Notes under the pieces: model-generated
What the model saw: only the letters and a program-made list of their open reading frames with translations
What the model was told of the DNA's origin: nothing
Database searches by the model: none
Shown here: in pieces, positions 52,431 through 64,000 of the stretch
Layout: every line of letters begins with the position of its first letter
How positions within the stretch are numbered: the stretch's first letter is position 1
Made by a program: the position numbers and the translations under genes
Source: Spirometra erinaceieuropaei
Lineage: Eukaryota > Platyhelminthes > Cestoda > Diphyllobothriidea > Diphyllobothriidae
Assembly (NCBI GenBank): GCA_902702965.1
Contig: CACRXP010000018.1
Location: 347,253-411,252 of the forward strand
Direction of reading: 5' to 3'
Length of the DNA: 64,000 nt

Positions 52431-53829
52431 TGAAATGACTCGTAGTCCATTTATGCTTGCGACTTGTACGAGGCCAAATATTTATGTTTCCTACTTAGAA
52501 TATGTCTACCCCAGTACTTTGACAACTTCTCACTGGGTCACTGAAGAACCGAAGCCCCAATATTGGGGTTTGCAGTCACATTGAGAATAGGATGTCAATG
52601 GCTCCTGTTACTTCCTTTTGCAACCTGGATCACGAAAAAACTATATCTGCCACGGTTGCTTCCGTTGTTTACTTAGCTCAACCATAAAATGCCTCAAATG
52701 TATCAGAAGACGAAGAAGGCGGTGTTTCTTGCTTTTTTTTTCAGCTATCGTCTGGAATGAATGCAAACAATGATGGACACCTTCGAAATGACCCCCAACT
52801 AACCCTTACTCGATGTCTCATTTGCTAAAGGCACAGTATTTTTTATTAATGGACATGCTACATAGCTTCCTATTCCATCTAAACATGCTATCCATCCTAA
52901 GCAGGCGTCAGCACTTGGGGATGCAGGCTTCGCCAATTTCAAATATACACCCATTCCACTCCCAACGATCCTCTGCTTTTAATCTGTCGAGCTTGAATCA
53001 CGTTTACAGCTATCATACAAATACATGAAAAGGCAGACAAGCAAAAACGGGCTTAACGTTGCTAGCTGAAAAGACGTCCATATTTTGCAAAACGACCAAC
53101 TGCAAAGACCGCTTCAGAAAGTCAATGCTTAAGAAAGATGAAGGGCATTTGGGGTCGAGGCGGTAAGAATGCATCTGGTAGGAATATAACCTATAGTGGC
53201 CCAACAGACAGCACTGAAAAACTGACTTCGTTTCATCAGAATACTCGTTAGCTTCTGCTTTCGAGGCACTAATTCTGCAAAGAAGAAGATTCGGCCGACT
53301 AGGAGCGAATATAACTCCAGTGTAAGTTAGTACTCCACGATGTCGACGTCATCCATGAAGGCCTCCCAGACAGTGCCAGTTAATTATAGAAATTTGATAA
53401 AGAAACAAAGACAGAAGAAATGCTCGGAGCCTGTAATGCGTGTGCCAACTCACGCTTGCCTTGTTTTTCGCAGCTCTTAACAACTCATGTGAAGAGTGTG
53501 CGTGTGTGTATATGGGTAGCGCTTCTCAATCGATGATTGACTGGTTACCCGGCATTGAAGAGTGAGGGCCTAGGGTAAATTCTGGGCTGGGTCTCACCCC
53601 TTTGCGCTTCAAGGATTGTGTGCGTAGGCTCTATCATGCTTCAGTAAACCCTGACTCTGACAGCCTCGTGTGAGTTGGCGGTTCTTTGGCACTGCGCTCC
53701 CTTCCGGTAGATCGCTCGCGCCCTCACTGGATATACAGGTCGTGTGCATGGTTAGTCAGTGGCTTTTTCTGACGTGGCCTGGAATTATGTCAGCTGACGG
53801 CTAACTTGAACCTAGCAGTCGCCCCAGTA
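52431..53829. other. no gene supported; one strong isolated acceptor and one repeat
   Basis: A long T-run and CAG at 52731-52744 precede an open stretch (LSSGMNANNDGHLRNDPQLT in one frame) that ends at a TAA near 52830, a possible alternative last exon. 53670-53745 matches the repeat at 20790-20989. Confidence 0.35.
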
Positions 53830-54816
53830 CAGTGCATGACCGATCTCATGAAATTTTAGCCGAAATTCTGAAATGTGTCTTCGATTAGGAAGAAGTAATT
53901 GAGTGGATTTGTAATGCTGATTAGTTTACGGCATAATCCTATAATATTTCAGCCTCGATAGGATGTCGGCTTTTGACTGTATTTTTTTCAATCTCCTGTA
54001 GAAACTGTACTCGGTAACGAATGACTACTTAAGAGGCATGTATTCTTCACACTGATTTTTGATGGTTTTATAAATCAGAATTTATTTCATAAAGAACACG
54101 GATAAAAAATACATTCTTTTACTCTTTTGGTAGAAAAGTATGTCCTGCTTATATTGTATACTTAAAGAAGGAGTATAATGAGATTTTAAAAAAGTTTTCT
54201 GATTCCCGAATAATTTTGGGCCCGATTTGCTGCTGCATCAGCACTTAGTGATTTCAGTCTACAAGGTGTATGCTTTCTGTGTATGGAAAATCGTATATTC
54301 TTCTATGTCTTTATAAAGCTACCATATAGAGTCCATAAAATTTGGCAGTGGATGCGGACTATGTCGTACATTTCGTGAGGAGCAGTGGTAAACGTAAAGG
54401 TACGGTGCTGTTTGAGTGGACATTGTCCGGTCTTAAAAATCTCACAATTAGAAACTTCTTAAAACCACATTATACTCCTTCTTTAAGTATACAAAATAAA
54501 CAGGGCATACTTTTCTACCAAATGAGTAAAAGAATGTATTTTTTATCCGTGTTCTTTATGAAATATATTCTGATTTAAAAACCATCAAAGTCAGTGTGAA
54601 AAATACATGCCACTTAAGTAGTCATTCTTTACCGAGTACAGTTTCTACTGGAGGTTGAAAAAAGTACATTCAAAGGTCGACATCCTACCGAGACTGAAAT
54701 ATTATAGGATTATGCCTTAAGATAATCAGTATTACAAATCCACTCAAGTGATTTTTCCTTATTGAAAACGCATTTCAGAATTTCTGCTAAAATTTCATGT
54801 GATCGGTCACGCACTG
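53830..54816. mobile_element. complete fold-back DNA element, subfamily A (987 bp)
   Basis: Left CAGTGCATGACCGATCTCATG, right CATGTGATCGGTCACGCACTG, long inverted halves. A TA precedes it, but TT follows, so the right target base is mutated. Confidence 0.85.
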
Positions 54817-55034
54817 TTAATACGTTTACATGAAGTGGCGGACTGGTAGTCTGAGAGTCAGCGTGCAATTGCGCCTTCATAATGCGGTCTCTATGGCACT
54901 CCCATTCCGTGCGATTCGAGCTGAGTGTGGCAGGACGTCGCCCTTTTTGTTGGAGTTTGAATTCTGCTCAGTGTCTGCTGTGGGCCAGGGTTGCTGGTTC
55001 GGGCCCAGTTGGAGTCTCTTGCCGTGTTAATTTA

Positions 55035-56029
55035 CAGTGAGTGACCGATCTCACGAAAGATTGACTGAAATTCTGAAATGCGTTTTTGATTAGGAAGGAT
55101 TACTTGGTCAGGGTTGTAATATTGATTATCTTTTGGCGAACTCGTATAACATTTTCGACTCGGCAGGATGTCCGCTTTTACATGCACTTCTTGTCAATCT
55201 CCTGTAGAAAGCGTGCTTGGTAACAAACGACTGCTTAATTACCATGCATTTTCCCCATTGATTTTCGATGGTCTTGGAAATTCAAATATATTTTATAAAA
55301 ACCAATAACAAAAATACGCTTTATTTTACTCAGTCAATAGAGAATTACGTCTTCTTTATATTTTATACTTAAGAAAGGAGTATAATTAGGTTTTAAAAAA
55401 GTTTATAATTATGCGACTTTTTAAGACTGCGAAATGTCCATTCACATAGCATCGTACCTGGCAGTTTACCACTGCTCCTCATGAAATGTACAACATGGTC
55501 CGCATCCACTGCAAAAGTTTATGGACTCTGTATAATATATCTTTAACGGCATAGAAAAATATGTGATTTTATTTACGCGAAACGCATGCACTTTATAGAC
55601 AGAAATCACTAAGCGCTAATGCAACGAATGATCAGGCTCCAAATTATTTGGCAATAAGAAAACTTTTTTAAAACCTAATTATACTCCTTTCTTAAGTATA
55701 AAATATTAAGAAGAAGTGATTCTCTATTGATCGACTAACAGAAAGTATATTTTTGTTTATGGTTTCTATAAAATATATTTACATTTCCAAGACCCTCGAA
55801 AATCAATGGGAAAAATGAATGCTACTTAAGTAGTCATTTTTTACCAAACACGCTTTCTGCAGAAGATTGAAAAGCAGTGTGTTCAAAAGCTAACATCCTG
55901 CTGAGTCCGAAATGTTATAAGAGTATGCCTTAAGGTAATCGTTATTACAACCGCAACCAAGTAATCATTCCTAATTGAAAACGCATTTCAGAATTTCAGC
56001 CAACATTTCATGAGATAGGTCACTTATTG
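55035..56029. mobile_element. complete fold-back DNA element, subfamily A (995 bp)
   Basis: Left CAGTGAGTGACCGATCTCACG, right CATGAGATAGGTCACTTATTG. The centre around 55400-55680 shows the two inverted halves clearly (CTTAAGAAAGGAGTATAATTAG against its complement). Confidence 0.85.
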
Positions 56030-56097
56030 TGTGTTCCAATCTTCTTTTCCCCATCTTTTCTTTTCTTAGCGTAAAAAATCCTGGCTGATTGTTGTGA

Positions 56098-56344
56098 ACC
56101 AGGGGGTATGATGGCACGCCTAGGTGTGTGTTCGGCCGCGCCAGCCACCTACGCCCTCTCCCGCCTCTGGTTTTCTTGACTATCTCTTGACACCGGGTCC
56201 AGGCGGGGGGCGGGAGAGTGCGGTAGGTGCTGTGCAAGTCTCCTGCAACCCCGAAGCAATTCATATACAAGTAACCATGCCGCTCTCAACCTGCTGTGAG
56301 CACCCGGGGGACATTGTCAGAATCGACGGTCGAACTGTCATTTT
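56098..56344 (+). mobile_element. 5'-truncated LINE 3' end
   Basis: CCAGGGGGTATGATGGCACG, TTGACACCGGGTCCAGGCGG, GAGAGTGCGGTAGG, then GAATCGACGGTCGAACTGTC. It matches the last 250 bp of 8228-14100. Confidence 0.72.
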
Positions 56345-56345
56345 G

Positions 56346-57392
56346 TCCTCCCGCAGCTCTTCATAACACTTCAAAATTTACGAAGAAGTCGTCAGTGGCA
56401 CGAAACACCTGTTTATTTTTAAATTAATGCCTATCTCGCTAGAGGCTCCCCATAACCATTACATGGTAGGATTTCGCGCAATACCCAGACAACGGAAACT
56501 TTGGTAGCAAGACGGCAGGATGGTAGTTGATAGCCCTGCCCACTGATTCTACAATTGTACCTACTGGCTCGATTTCGGTATCTGTGATAACGTTCTCATT
56601 ATGTCTGGGGGGTGCACGCGCAGAGGCCCTGCCAGGATGACTTTCTTCTTCACTTTAACCGCCCCGAGAACGAGGCGCTGCAAGACTATCTATATAGACT
56701 CATTGTATTGCACCCCCACACAGAAATCTTTAGTAAAAGGCGAAAGATTTATCCTAAACGGATTATGATTCAGCATGCTTCCCATTATGCTTCTAATTGC
56801 ATGTGCGCACAGTATTACGTGCATCAGATTAATTGCATAGGTACTATCCTAGGCGGATTGGCGCGGGTCTCCGTTTCGTCGGTTTACCTGCATCCTTGGG
56901 TCTTTTTACTCCAGACCTCCAGTAGAGTCCGGTGCGATCGTGTACGAAAGGACAACCGACGCTCAGTTAGGGTGTCTGCCGATACTCCATCCACTGCATC
57001 AGTCATATTGACAGAGTGTTGCCCTCCACCGCCCGCCTTTACGAACAGCCCGGTTGTATTTGGTCGCAGGGGTTTGGCTGAAAACTGTGACGCCTTGTAA
57101 ACACCGCCGTGGCCAGTTAGCGATCCTTTCCTGCACTTCCAGTTTAAGACACTACGACACCCCCTGGGCGCTTCGACAATGCTGGGTTTGAACTGGGCGC
57201 ACTCCACCTACCACATCGCACACTTACTAACTCATGGGTTCAGACTACAACAGCCAGGCGTCTCATACGCCAGTCAGACCCGAAGTGTTCACTTTCCTCG
57301 CATTCTTCACCTTATTTAAATTATTTTTCCACTTTATCAGGATCGTCCATTACAGGCATTCCCTACAAGCGCCATTTACGTCTCCACTCATT
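56346..57392. other. no gene seen
   Basis: A 162-codon plus frame (56612-57100) and a 107-codon minus frame overlap and have no motif. I do not call either. Confidence 0.35.
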
Positions 57393-57470
57393 TGCCCCAC
57401 CCGTATAGCTCCTATTACCACCGGTCCCGTAAGTCAGGTAGCTGGGAGTTTTCGGTACCGGGAGGGCTAC
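57393..57470 (+). repeat. short dispersed GGGGCTAC-type repeat, diverged
   Basis: CCCCACCCGTATAGCTCCTA, then TTACCACCGGTCCCGTAAG, ending GGGAGGGCTACC. Confidence 0.45.
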
Positions 57471-58369
57471 CAACTACCATCTAACCAGCAAGACCTTTGT
57501 CTCACAATGCAGGAGAAAGCAGCTTTGGAAAGTAAAGCTAGGGTCTCAACGACAACTGCACGTTAAGAAGAAAGAAGTTGTTTGTCGCGCAGAGATAACG
57601 TGACCGACTATAAAACGTGAATTTGTTGATGTTTGCTCTGGTCAAATATAGGTCATTATGAGCTTAATTCCAGGTTAAGGCCTATTTATGAGCCACCGTA
57701 CTAACCCTAACTTTAACTCTTATCCTAATTCTAGACCCGTCCTGGAAGTAAGTGTAAAACTACTTATCATAAGGGGATGCCTATTTCCGTGTCTCGTTTT
57801 TGCGTTGAACCAGTTATGGCCTGACGGTGGTGTAAATCAACTGAAGGATTGTCCCAGTTCTGGTTAAACTGGAACAGTCGTTTACTAGATTATAACCTGC
57901 CGGTGAGATAAGGTACTGGCTCTGCATCACGCCTTGGATCAAGAACAGCCACAGGCAGTTCCATGACTTGGAACTGTAACATGCCTGGCTATGGCTGGCA
58001 AGTTAGAAATGATATTCATTGTTGTCCTTGTATCAGCCGGCAATTTCGCCCGTCTATCATTTTTTCAGTGAGACAAGGACGGGCCTGGAACAAAATTATC
58101 ACTTTGCCTTGGCGACAGAAAGACGTACGACAAAACTGGTGAGGGTGATTACGCGGGTGGATTTAAACAAGAGAACGAGGAGTATTTAATCCTCTTAATC
58201 ACTTGTCCCTTGAATAATCCTGCGAACTGATGTCAAAACTCCTGTTGCCAAAGAATTAGCTGAACAAAGAGAAATGTGACCGTGGAAACGCAACATTTGT
58301 TTGCAAGAAATTTCAGATTCACATTCAAGCTTATCTTGAGAATCAGCCACAGACAGGGATTTCCTGTCG
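57471..58369. other. no gene seen
   Basis: Includes a weak CCCTAA-like tract near 57700-57735. Confidence 0.35.
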
Positions 58370-58450
58370 CCTATGATGATGGGTTTGAGTGTGAGTCCGA
58401 AACGGCAGGTTGGTCAACTTCTTGCTCCAGCGACCACGTCTTTGTCTTCT
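58370..58450 (+). repeat. decayed hammerhead-like / PLE terminal fragment
   Basis: ATGATGATGGGTTTGAGTGT, GAGTCCGAAACGGCAGG, then CTTCTTGCTCCAGCGACCACG, following the order of 41471-41545 with a damaged CUGAUGA box and GTC changed to GGC. Confidence 0.45.
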
Positions 58451-59411
58451 GGGCTGCTTCCAGCAACCCGCTTTTTCGTTCGGTCTAACGTCCAGGCTGT
58501 TGCTGCCTTATCAGAATGAACACTTCAAAGAAAAACATTTAAGCCAGAAAATATACATTTTGGCATATCGTCAGAATGCTGCCCGGTGACAGCTTCCGCC
58601 GGGTTCCGAATGACTGGGATTATTTACATTCGCCACTTCCCGCATAAATGTCTACCGTCCACACGTAAGAAACCAGTTGGTGAAAAAAGCAGAAAAATAG
58701 AAGGATTTGCTATTCGTTACGGTATTAACATAGAATATGTGCAATTGAATTTTGGTATTGGGCTTTTGGTGTCGAACGATAATTTTTGTGGGAGTGAGAG
58801 AGGCGAAAAGATACAAGACAGTTCATATGAGTAAAATTCAGCTGGGCAACGATAGGGCGCAGAACCGCCAAAAAAATTCGTCTAGCCTGTGGAACGTGTT
58901 TTGCATTGAATGGCGGTAAATGGGGTTTTACGGGTGGAACAACACGCAGGAAGGAGATCAAGAAGTCACAGAAAATTGAGGAAGTTTACCGAAAGTCTTA
59001 TCATGCGCTGCCATTTGGCAATGAGAGAGATAGTGGAAAAATAACCAGAGTAATTTTCAAAAAAAAGTGCCGCTGGCATGTTTACATTTGGCCAGGAAGG
59101 GAGGGACATTTTAAACAATGGGAACGGTGAATAATAAGCGGTGTTTAAAGTCACACTGAATTTAAGGGTATATTTTTCGAGTTACCATCTATGTCGGGGT
59201 CGTAAACCCTATCGTTACCTTCAGCTATTATAGAAAATGTTTTGCCAGTAGTCGCTTAGTAATACTGAGGCCGACATTTGTCAGACGAGTACAATGGACA
59301 TAGAAAACAAGCAAGACAAAGTGATTTGAAAACCCATTTTCCAATATTAATTGCAGATAATACTTCGGATCTGCCCCAAAGTACTGGATGCGAAAGAGCG
59401 CTCATGAGTTA
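58451..59411. other. no gene seen; contains one short inverted repeat partner
   Basis: 59105-59180 (ACGGTGAATAATAAGCGGTG, then CACACTGAATTTAAGGGTAT) matches the reverse complement of about 63925-63995. Nothing else recognised. Confidence 0.4.
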
Positions 59412-59772
59412 CAGTAGGGGGCTAACTCATGAAATTTCAACCGAAATCCTGAAATGCGTTTTCCATTCAAAAAGATTTATTAAATAGGGTTGTTAGACTA
59501 ATATTCCTGCAGCATAATTCTATAATAATTCAGTCACCTCAGGTGGCCGGCTTTCGAACAAACCTCTTTTCGACTGCATGCAACATATATACTCGGTAAC
59601 AAATAACTACTTAAGTAGCACTATTTTTCCCACTAATTTTTGATGCCCCTGAAAATGCAATTATATTTCACAGAAAGCATGCATAAAATATCAATTCTTT
59701 TATTAATTTGACAGAAATTTACCTCTACTTTAATTTTATACTTGAAGGAAGAGTATAATTCGGTTTTCCAGC
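59412..59772 (+). mobile_element. fold-back DNA element, left half (subfamily B), cut by a PLE
   Basis: After TA: CAGTAGGGGGCTAACTCATG and then the standard left half, stopping in GGTTTTCCAGCG where PLE sequence starts. Confidence 0.75.
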
Positions 59773-60305
59773 GCGATTGTTTGATCCTGAGCTCTATGGA
59801 AGCGATGGCGTAGGACATTGTAGGCTGCAGGGAGGTCCAGATGCCTATTGATGTAGTTGGGGTCGGAGTATTATGCCTCGAGTGTCAACTGTTCTGCTGT
59901 TGTGTTGCCCCGGCCTAAGATGGTAGCTCCCTGGAGATCGAAAGTATGCCCAGTTTCCTCAGCGTGCGTTCTTAGTTGAGAGTTGGGGTCTAGCCTCCCG
60001 GTCGCCGAATTCTGCTCTCATAGGTGAGCCTGCAATTTCCATCTGTTTTCCCAAACACAGTTGCAGTCGCCCTCATTGCAACTTATTTTTTAGACAACTG
60101 CTGAGTTTTCAGCGGATGGCAATGTGTCCTAAGGTTGCATCAGACCGCGCCGAATTGTGGCCTGAGATCGATGGGCTATGCCCAATTTGGTGAGTTTTAA
60201 CACATAGGGACCGCCTCGGAGGCCACTTTAATGTGGGAAATGGCCCTCCAGACTTCCGGTTGCCGCTCATTTGGCTGGTGTCTGTGCGTTCGGCGCCTGC
60301 GTCTT
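59773..60305 (-). pseudogene. Penelope-like element GIY-YIG fragment, same family as 16.9-17.4 kb
   Basis: Aligns by eye with 16918-17440 over almost its whole length: GATCCTGAGCTCTA, CTGCAGGGAGGTCCAGATGCC, CCCCGGCCTAAGATGGTAG, CAGTCGCCCTCATTGCAA and CCCTCCAGACTTCCGGTTGC. The minus strand therefore encodes remnants of the RT-GIY-YIG linker and endonuclease, broken by stops and indels. Confidence 0.75.
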
Positions 60306-61598
60306 TCGGTAATTATTCCTTTATCATACTTCAGATATGAGCACTGGCTAAGAGCTCAGAGAACTACGACTCAACTGAGAGACTTTCGACTGACCATTGT
60401 GAACCCAGCGTTCCCAATTTGGTTTATGGAATATATTCTAATTTTTGAAGTGAGGTCGTTTAGAAAGCACATGAATCTGGAGTAAATACTCTGATACAAA
60501 TCCCTTCTGATCCGGTCCATAATCAAATATGGCATTACCAGTTGAAACCGGCCAGTTTCAGTGCATCAATTAGGCGTCAATATTCGAAAGCTGCAAACAG
60601 GCAGTCAGTTGTATACAAACGCTGATTTATTTAACATAAGTTGAGGACGAGTATTGCCTAAAGTCTGGATGTGTGTTACGTAGATTGTGCTCAACTGCAT
60701 ACACTCCCGATTGCATGATGGGAGAGTATGAACATTAGGCGGTTGGGTCAGATGGATTTAAACTTAAATATTCATATAAAATTTCGGACCGAACATGGGG
60801 AATTTCGTCTCGAAGTCTACCTGGAGTTCATTCACTGAGGCTTGAGTGACACAAAGGGATTAGCAAGTTATTGCTAAGGGAATGCTGGGCCGTGCGGATT
60901 TTTCAAAGAGCGTAAAGCACAAATTAAGTCTTTCAGGGAAAATGCAACCGTAATGCAGCTAGGTAGGACAGTGATCATGTTAAAATTCATTTTTCCACAA
61001 TTTTACCTGACGTAAGTTATCTCCAAACTCTTTGTTATCTTCTCGATTAACGACGCTGGCGATCGGTTAATTCCAGTAATGAGCCAGAATTTTATTCCGT
61101 TTTGGTTGTTAAGATGGTTGAATGCACGCTAGGAACTGTTCCTGTACAGTATGGGTCGTCTGTTAGTTTAGCTTTTTACAAGAGTCATGAGTATCTCGGT
61201 GACGTCTATTCGATTGGCAACATGGCAACATCGAATATCACATTGTGCGAAATGCAGTGTAAGCCATTATCGGTCGACTGTATGGATAGCCTTATTTTTC
61301 GAGCCACACAGCATACAAATGTTCACAGCCCAGTATAAACATTTTTATAGAACAATTAAACGTCGAAGACACGATAAGTGACTACTATAGAGTAAGCTGC
61401 AAGACTGTCTCAAAGTAGGATTCATGAACAACAACGATGCTTGAGCGGATTGTTGCAAAGCACATATGGAACTGTAGTAAATACAGTAAGATCTCGTCTT
61501 AGTATTAAAGATGGCCTGAGTATATCACGCTAGCTAGCGTGCAAGTGATCGGATGTTACCCGAGGATTATTGACCAATCAAAGCAGTTTGATCTGCAG
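60306..61598. other. no gene supported
   Basis: Short open frames only. An ATG near 60969 with a GTAAGT donor 35 nt later has the wrong phase to join the exon at 61599. Confidence 0.35.
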
Positions 61599-61667
61599 CC
61601 TGCCATAGTAGCCAGGGAGTGTGTGCAATGCAGGTCACACGACGAGCTAAAGTGTCCGAAAAAAACG
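61599..61667 (+). CDS. candidate exon of a Ly-6/uPAR (three-finger) protein
   Basis: Between AGTTTGATCTGCAG and GTAAGT, 69 nt, phase 0 at both ends. It encodes PAIVARECVQCRSHDELKCP then KKT. The spacing C-x2-C-x7-C is that of the first Ly-6 cysteines. The preceding PAIVA would suit the end of a signal peptide, with most of it in an earlier exon, as in flatworm CD59-like genes. I found neither a convincing first exon nor the later exons with the remaining cysteines, so this could be a lone relic or chance. Confidence 0.35.
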
Positions 61668-62162
61668 GTAAGTTGGAAATGCCTCAGTTTATTGTTGCAA
61701 CAGCAGCATGAATTATACGAGTACAGACACTAATGTGGTAATTTAGGCAAAGGACCTCCAGTAGTAGTTATTCAGAATCCTAGGTTTGAACCCGAAGAGG
61801 CTCATAAATAGTTGGGTACCTTGATGGAAAAACTACAAAACTAGTAAATTCATGGAAAGCGCTATAACACTCTGAAGGAATCTAGAGTTAAAAGTCAGGC
61901 GGAGGACAAAGAATGGTGAAGCTACTTAAATCGCCAAAAGCAGTGATGCAAGGGAACTCAGCAAGTCAGAGGAATGGAGGATATGAAGGCTGATCTTGCA
62001 TACCACCACTCAGACAAAGATAAATTAATTGCTAAAACTTTTGGCGCGAAATAGACTTAGCCGTAAACAACAAAAGCCAAGTTTATAAATTAAGAGTATA
62101 TTTCGAGGCGATTACAGAGGAAATCCCTTCTGTTAAACCAAGTCGTGATGCAGCTATATATA
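61668..62162. other. no gene seen
   Basis: No supported exon or repeat. Confidence 0.35.
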
Positions 62163-62795
62163 CAGCGAGTGACCGATCTCATGAAATGTTGGCTGAAATT
62201 CTGAAATGCGTTTTCGATTAGGAAGGATTACTTAGGTGCGGTTGCAATAGTGATTAAACTACGGTATAATTGTTTAATATTTCAAACTTGGCAGGATGAC
62301 AGCTTTTAAATACACTGCTTTTCAATCTTCTGTAGAAGCCATACTTGGTATGAAATGACTACTTAAATAGCATGCATTTTTCCCATTGATTTACAGTGAA
62401 TCTGCAAAGCCAGATGTATTTTATAGAAAGCGCGAACAAAAACATGCTTTCTTTCAGTCGTTTGATAGAGCATCACGTCCTCTTCATGGTCAATACTCAA
62501 AGAAGTAGTATAATTGGGTTTTAAAAAGTTTTCTAATATCCGAATAATTCGGAGTCTGATCAGTCGTTGGATTAATGCTTAGTGATTTTAGTCAACAAGG
62601 TGCCTGCGTTCCGCGTAAAGAAAATCGCAGATTCTTTTTTGTCCTTAAAAAGGTATCATACAGAATCCATAAAGTTTTACAATAGATGCGGACTATGTTG
62701 TACATTTCATGAGGAGCGGTGGTAGGCGAACAGGTACGATGCTATATGAATGGGCATTGCACGGCCTTAAAAAATCTCATAATTATAAACATCAT
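62163..62795 (+). mobile_element. fold-back DNA element, truncated (subfamily A)
   Basis: CAGCGAGTGACCGATCTCATG after TA, then the left half and centre, ending near GGCCTTAAAAAATCTCATAA. The right half is missing. Confidence 0.75.
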
Positions 62796-64000
62796 GTGAG
62801 TTATGCTGCGCCAAAATTAATCTAATAATCCTTCGTAAATAATCTTTTATAATTTAAAACCCATTAAAATTAGGAAAAATTTCAGGAAATAATGTCCCGC
62901 CGCATTTCCTGAAACCGTCACAAATGATGTATTCTGCAAACAGTTATGACATTGGAACAAGGCCTTTATTCGAATTTTAAAGTGACAATCTGTAGCATAA
63001 TATGGATGGAGAGATTTCAGCGAGTCGATACAGTATACGACTGAATTTTATTCAGAAATCCTTACTCCGACGTCATTACATATTTAAGTCGTTCTTTCAG
63101 ATCCATATGTATTCATTTCCCTTAAATAATCCTATGTGGTAGACTAGTTCCAGCAAATGATAGGACAAAGGTTTGCATATCGCAACCTTTTCGGTCAAAT
63201 TTCATTTGCGATTATATAAAGAAAATGTAACGTACTTTTTCAAATTTAACAATTTTCTAAGTACTTATAACTATTACGTAAATGAGCAAGCAATGAGCAG
63301 AACTAGCTCTAGGCCCTATATTAGCATTCATGAGATCTGCGAACCACATGCATTTGGATGATGTTCACAGTGTTGGAAACGATGTAAATCTATTGTTGTA
63401 GTCTGAAAAGGCCAAAAGATCCGTTTACAGAAACAGGCACTGTCATACGTAAACGTCTGAGTTAAAATATACTGTACGTAATTTTCGGCCCAGAAATCAC
63501 AGTAGCATCTAAGTCTGCAACAGAAGAAAGTATTCCATTGGCCGACGTATGTGAATTTTGCAAAATAATGTGCATGAGGAATAAATCACTTGTACCTCGC
63601 CTCTTAAAATGCGATTAAATGGTATAAGCAGTGACAGTAAAATGAAAAAAGAAAAACGGCTAGGTACTTACATTTGTCCAGGTGCTGAACACAAGCCCAC
63701 TATGCTAGCGTATTTGTGTTGACTTGAAAACATGGTCTACCTTCCGGTAGCCAGGGGAAAATTATCGAAATTGGGACTGTCATTTCTACATTTTAATCCG
63801 AAAGCATGGCACTCTAAGTGACCGTAAAATTAATTTTTGCTGAAAAAGTGGTCTATACCAATGGCCTCCATGCTATTGTGCGTTTGTAAACAATGGTGTG
63901 TAGGACCTAAAAGTTGATAAAAATTGCAAAAATATGCCCTAAAATTCACTGTGACTGTAAACACCACTCATTATTCACCGTTACCATTGTTAGGAAATTC
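62796..64000. other. no gene seen; end of window
   Basis: AT-rich unclassified sequence. The last ~75 bases are an inverted copy of 59105-59180. Confidence 0.35.

Noticed and set aside
56612..57100. 162-codon open frame
   Set aside because: No motif, and an equally long minus-strand frame overlaps it; likely chance.
57234..57566. 110-codon open frame
   Set aside because: Its middle is the short dispersed repeat at 57393-57470, so it is not a conserved gene.
61102..61338. 78-codon frame with several cysteines
   Set aside because: Cysteine spacing fits no family I recognise and no splice signals flank it.
1..64000. CRISPR arrays, bacterial operons, rRNA genes
   Set aside because: No regularly spaced direct repeats, Shine-Dalgarno-linked gene strings or rRNA-like sequence were seen; repeats are dispersed eukaryotic mobile elements.

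Overview
The window looks like a flatworm nuclear genome, most likely a large-genome tapeworm of the Diphyllobothriidea type (Spirometra, Schistocephalus, Dibothriocephalus). This rests on the LINE endonuclease/RT protein with C-terminal zinc fingers, on abundant Penelope-like elements (PLEs) with hammerhead-like motifs, on a Merlin transposase fragment, and on small GT-AG exons in long introns. The species call is inference. No bacterial operon, rRNA or CRISPR is visible.

Positions 1-8.2 kb: old repeats. There are GGTTAG-rich degenerate telomere-like tracts, two diverged copies of a block carrying an inverted LINE 3' end plus a decayed LINE endonuclease fragment, a 500-bp insertion with short inverted ends, and hammerhead-like motifs. 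Positions 8.2-14.1 kb: one full-length LINE (8228-14100) bounded by a perfect 12-bp target duplication and sitting inside a fold-back DNA element. Its open frame (8852-13009) has endonuclease, reverse transcriptase and five zinc-finger units without a stop. Positions 16-28 kb: PLE fragments, a second non-LTR RT fragment, LINE tails, and a tandem duplication (23780-27461). One unit of that duplication gained a 996-bp fold-back element, and the other preserves the empty site.

Positions 28.7-51.6 kb: the best candidate for a host gene. It has small plus-strand exons with GT-AG borders. From 35190 onward every internal exon has a length divisible by three and lies in phase 1, and the frame stays open until a TGA at 51599-51601. 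A possible signal-peptide exon begins at 28747. The predicted product alternates Ser/Asp-rich and Lys/Arg/His-rich blocks. The architecture resembles the micro-exon genes of parasitic flatworms. Its long introns hold a Merlin fragment, PLEs, four tRNA-like units in alternating orientation, SINEs and fold-back elements.

Positions 51.6-64 kb: mostly fold-back elements, a SINE, a LINE tail and a PLE fragment. One candidate 69-nt exon (61599-61667) has the N-terminal cysteine spacing of Ly-6/uPAR proteins.

All family assignments were made by eye from translated motifs. Exon borders are splice-signal and reading-frame predictions without transcript support.
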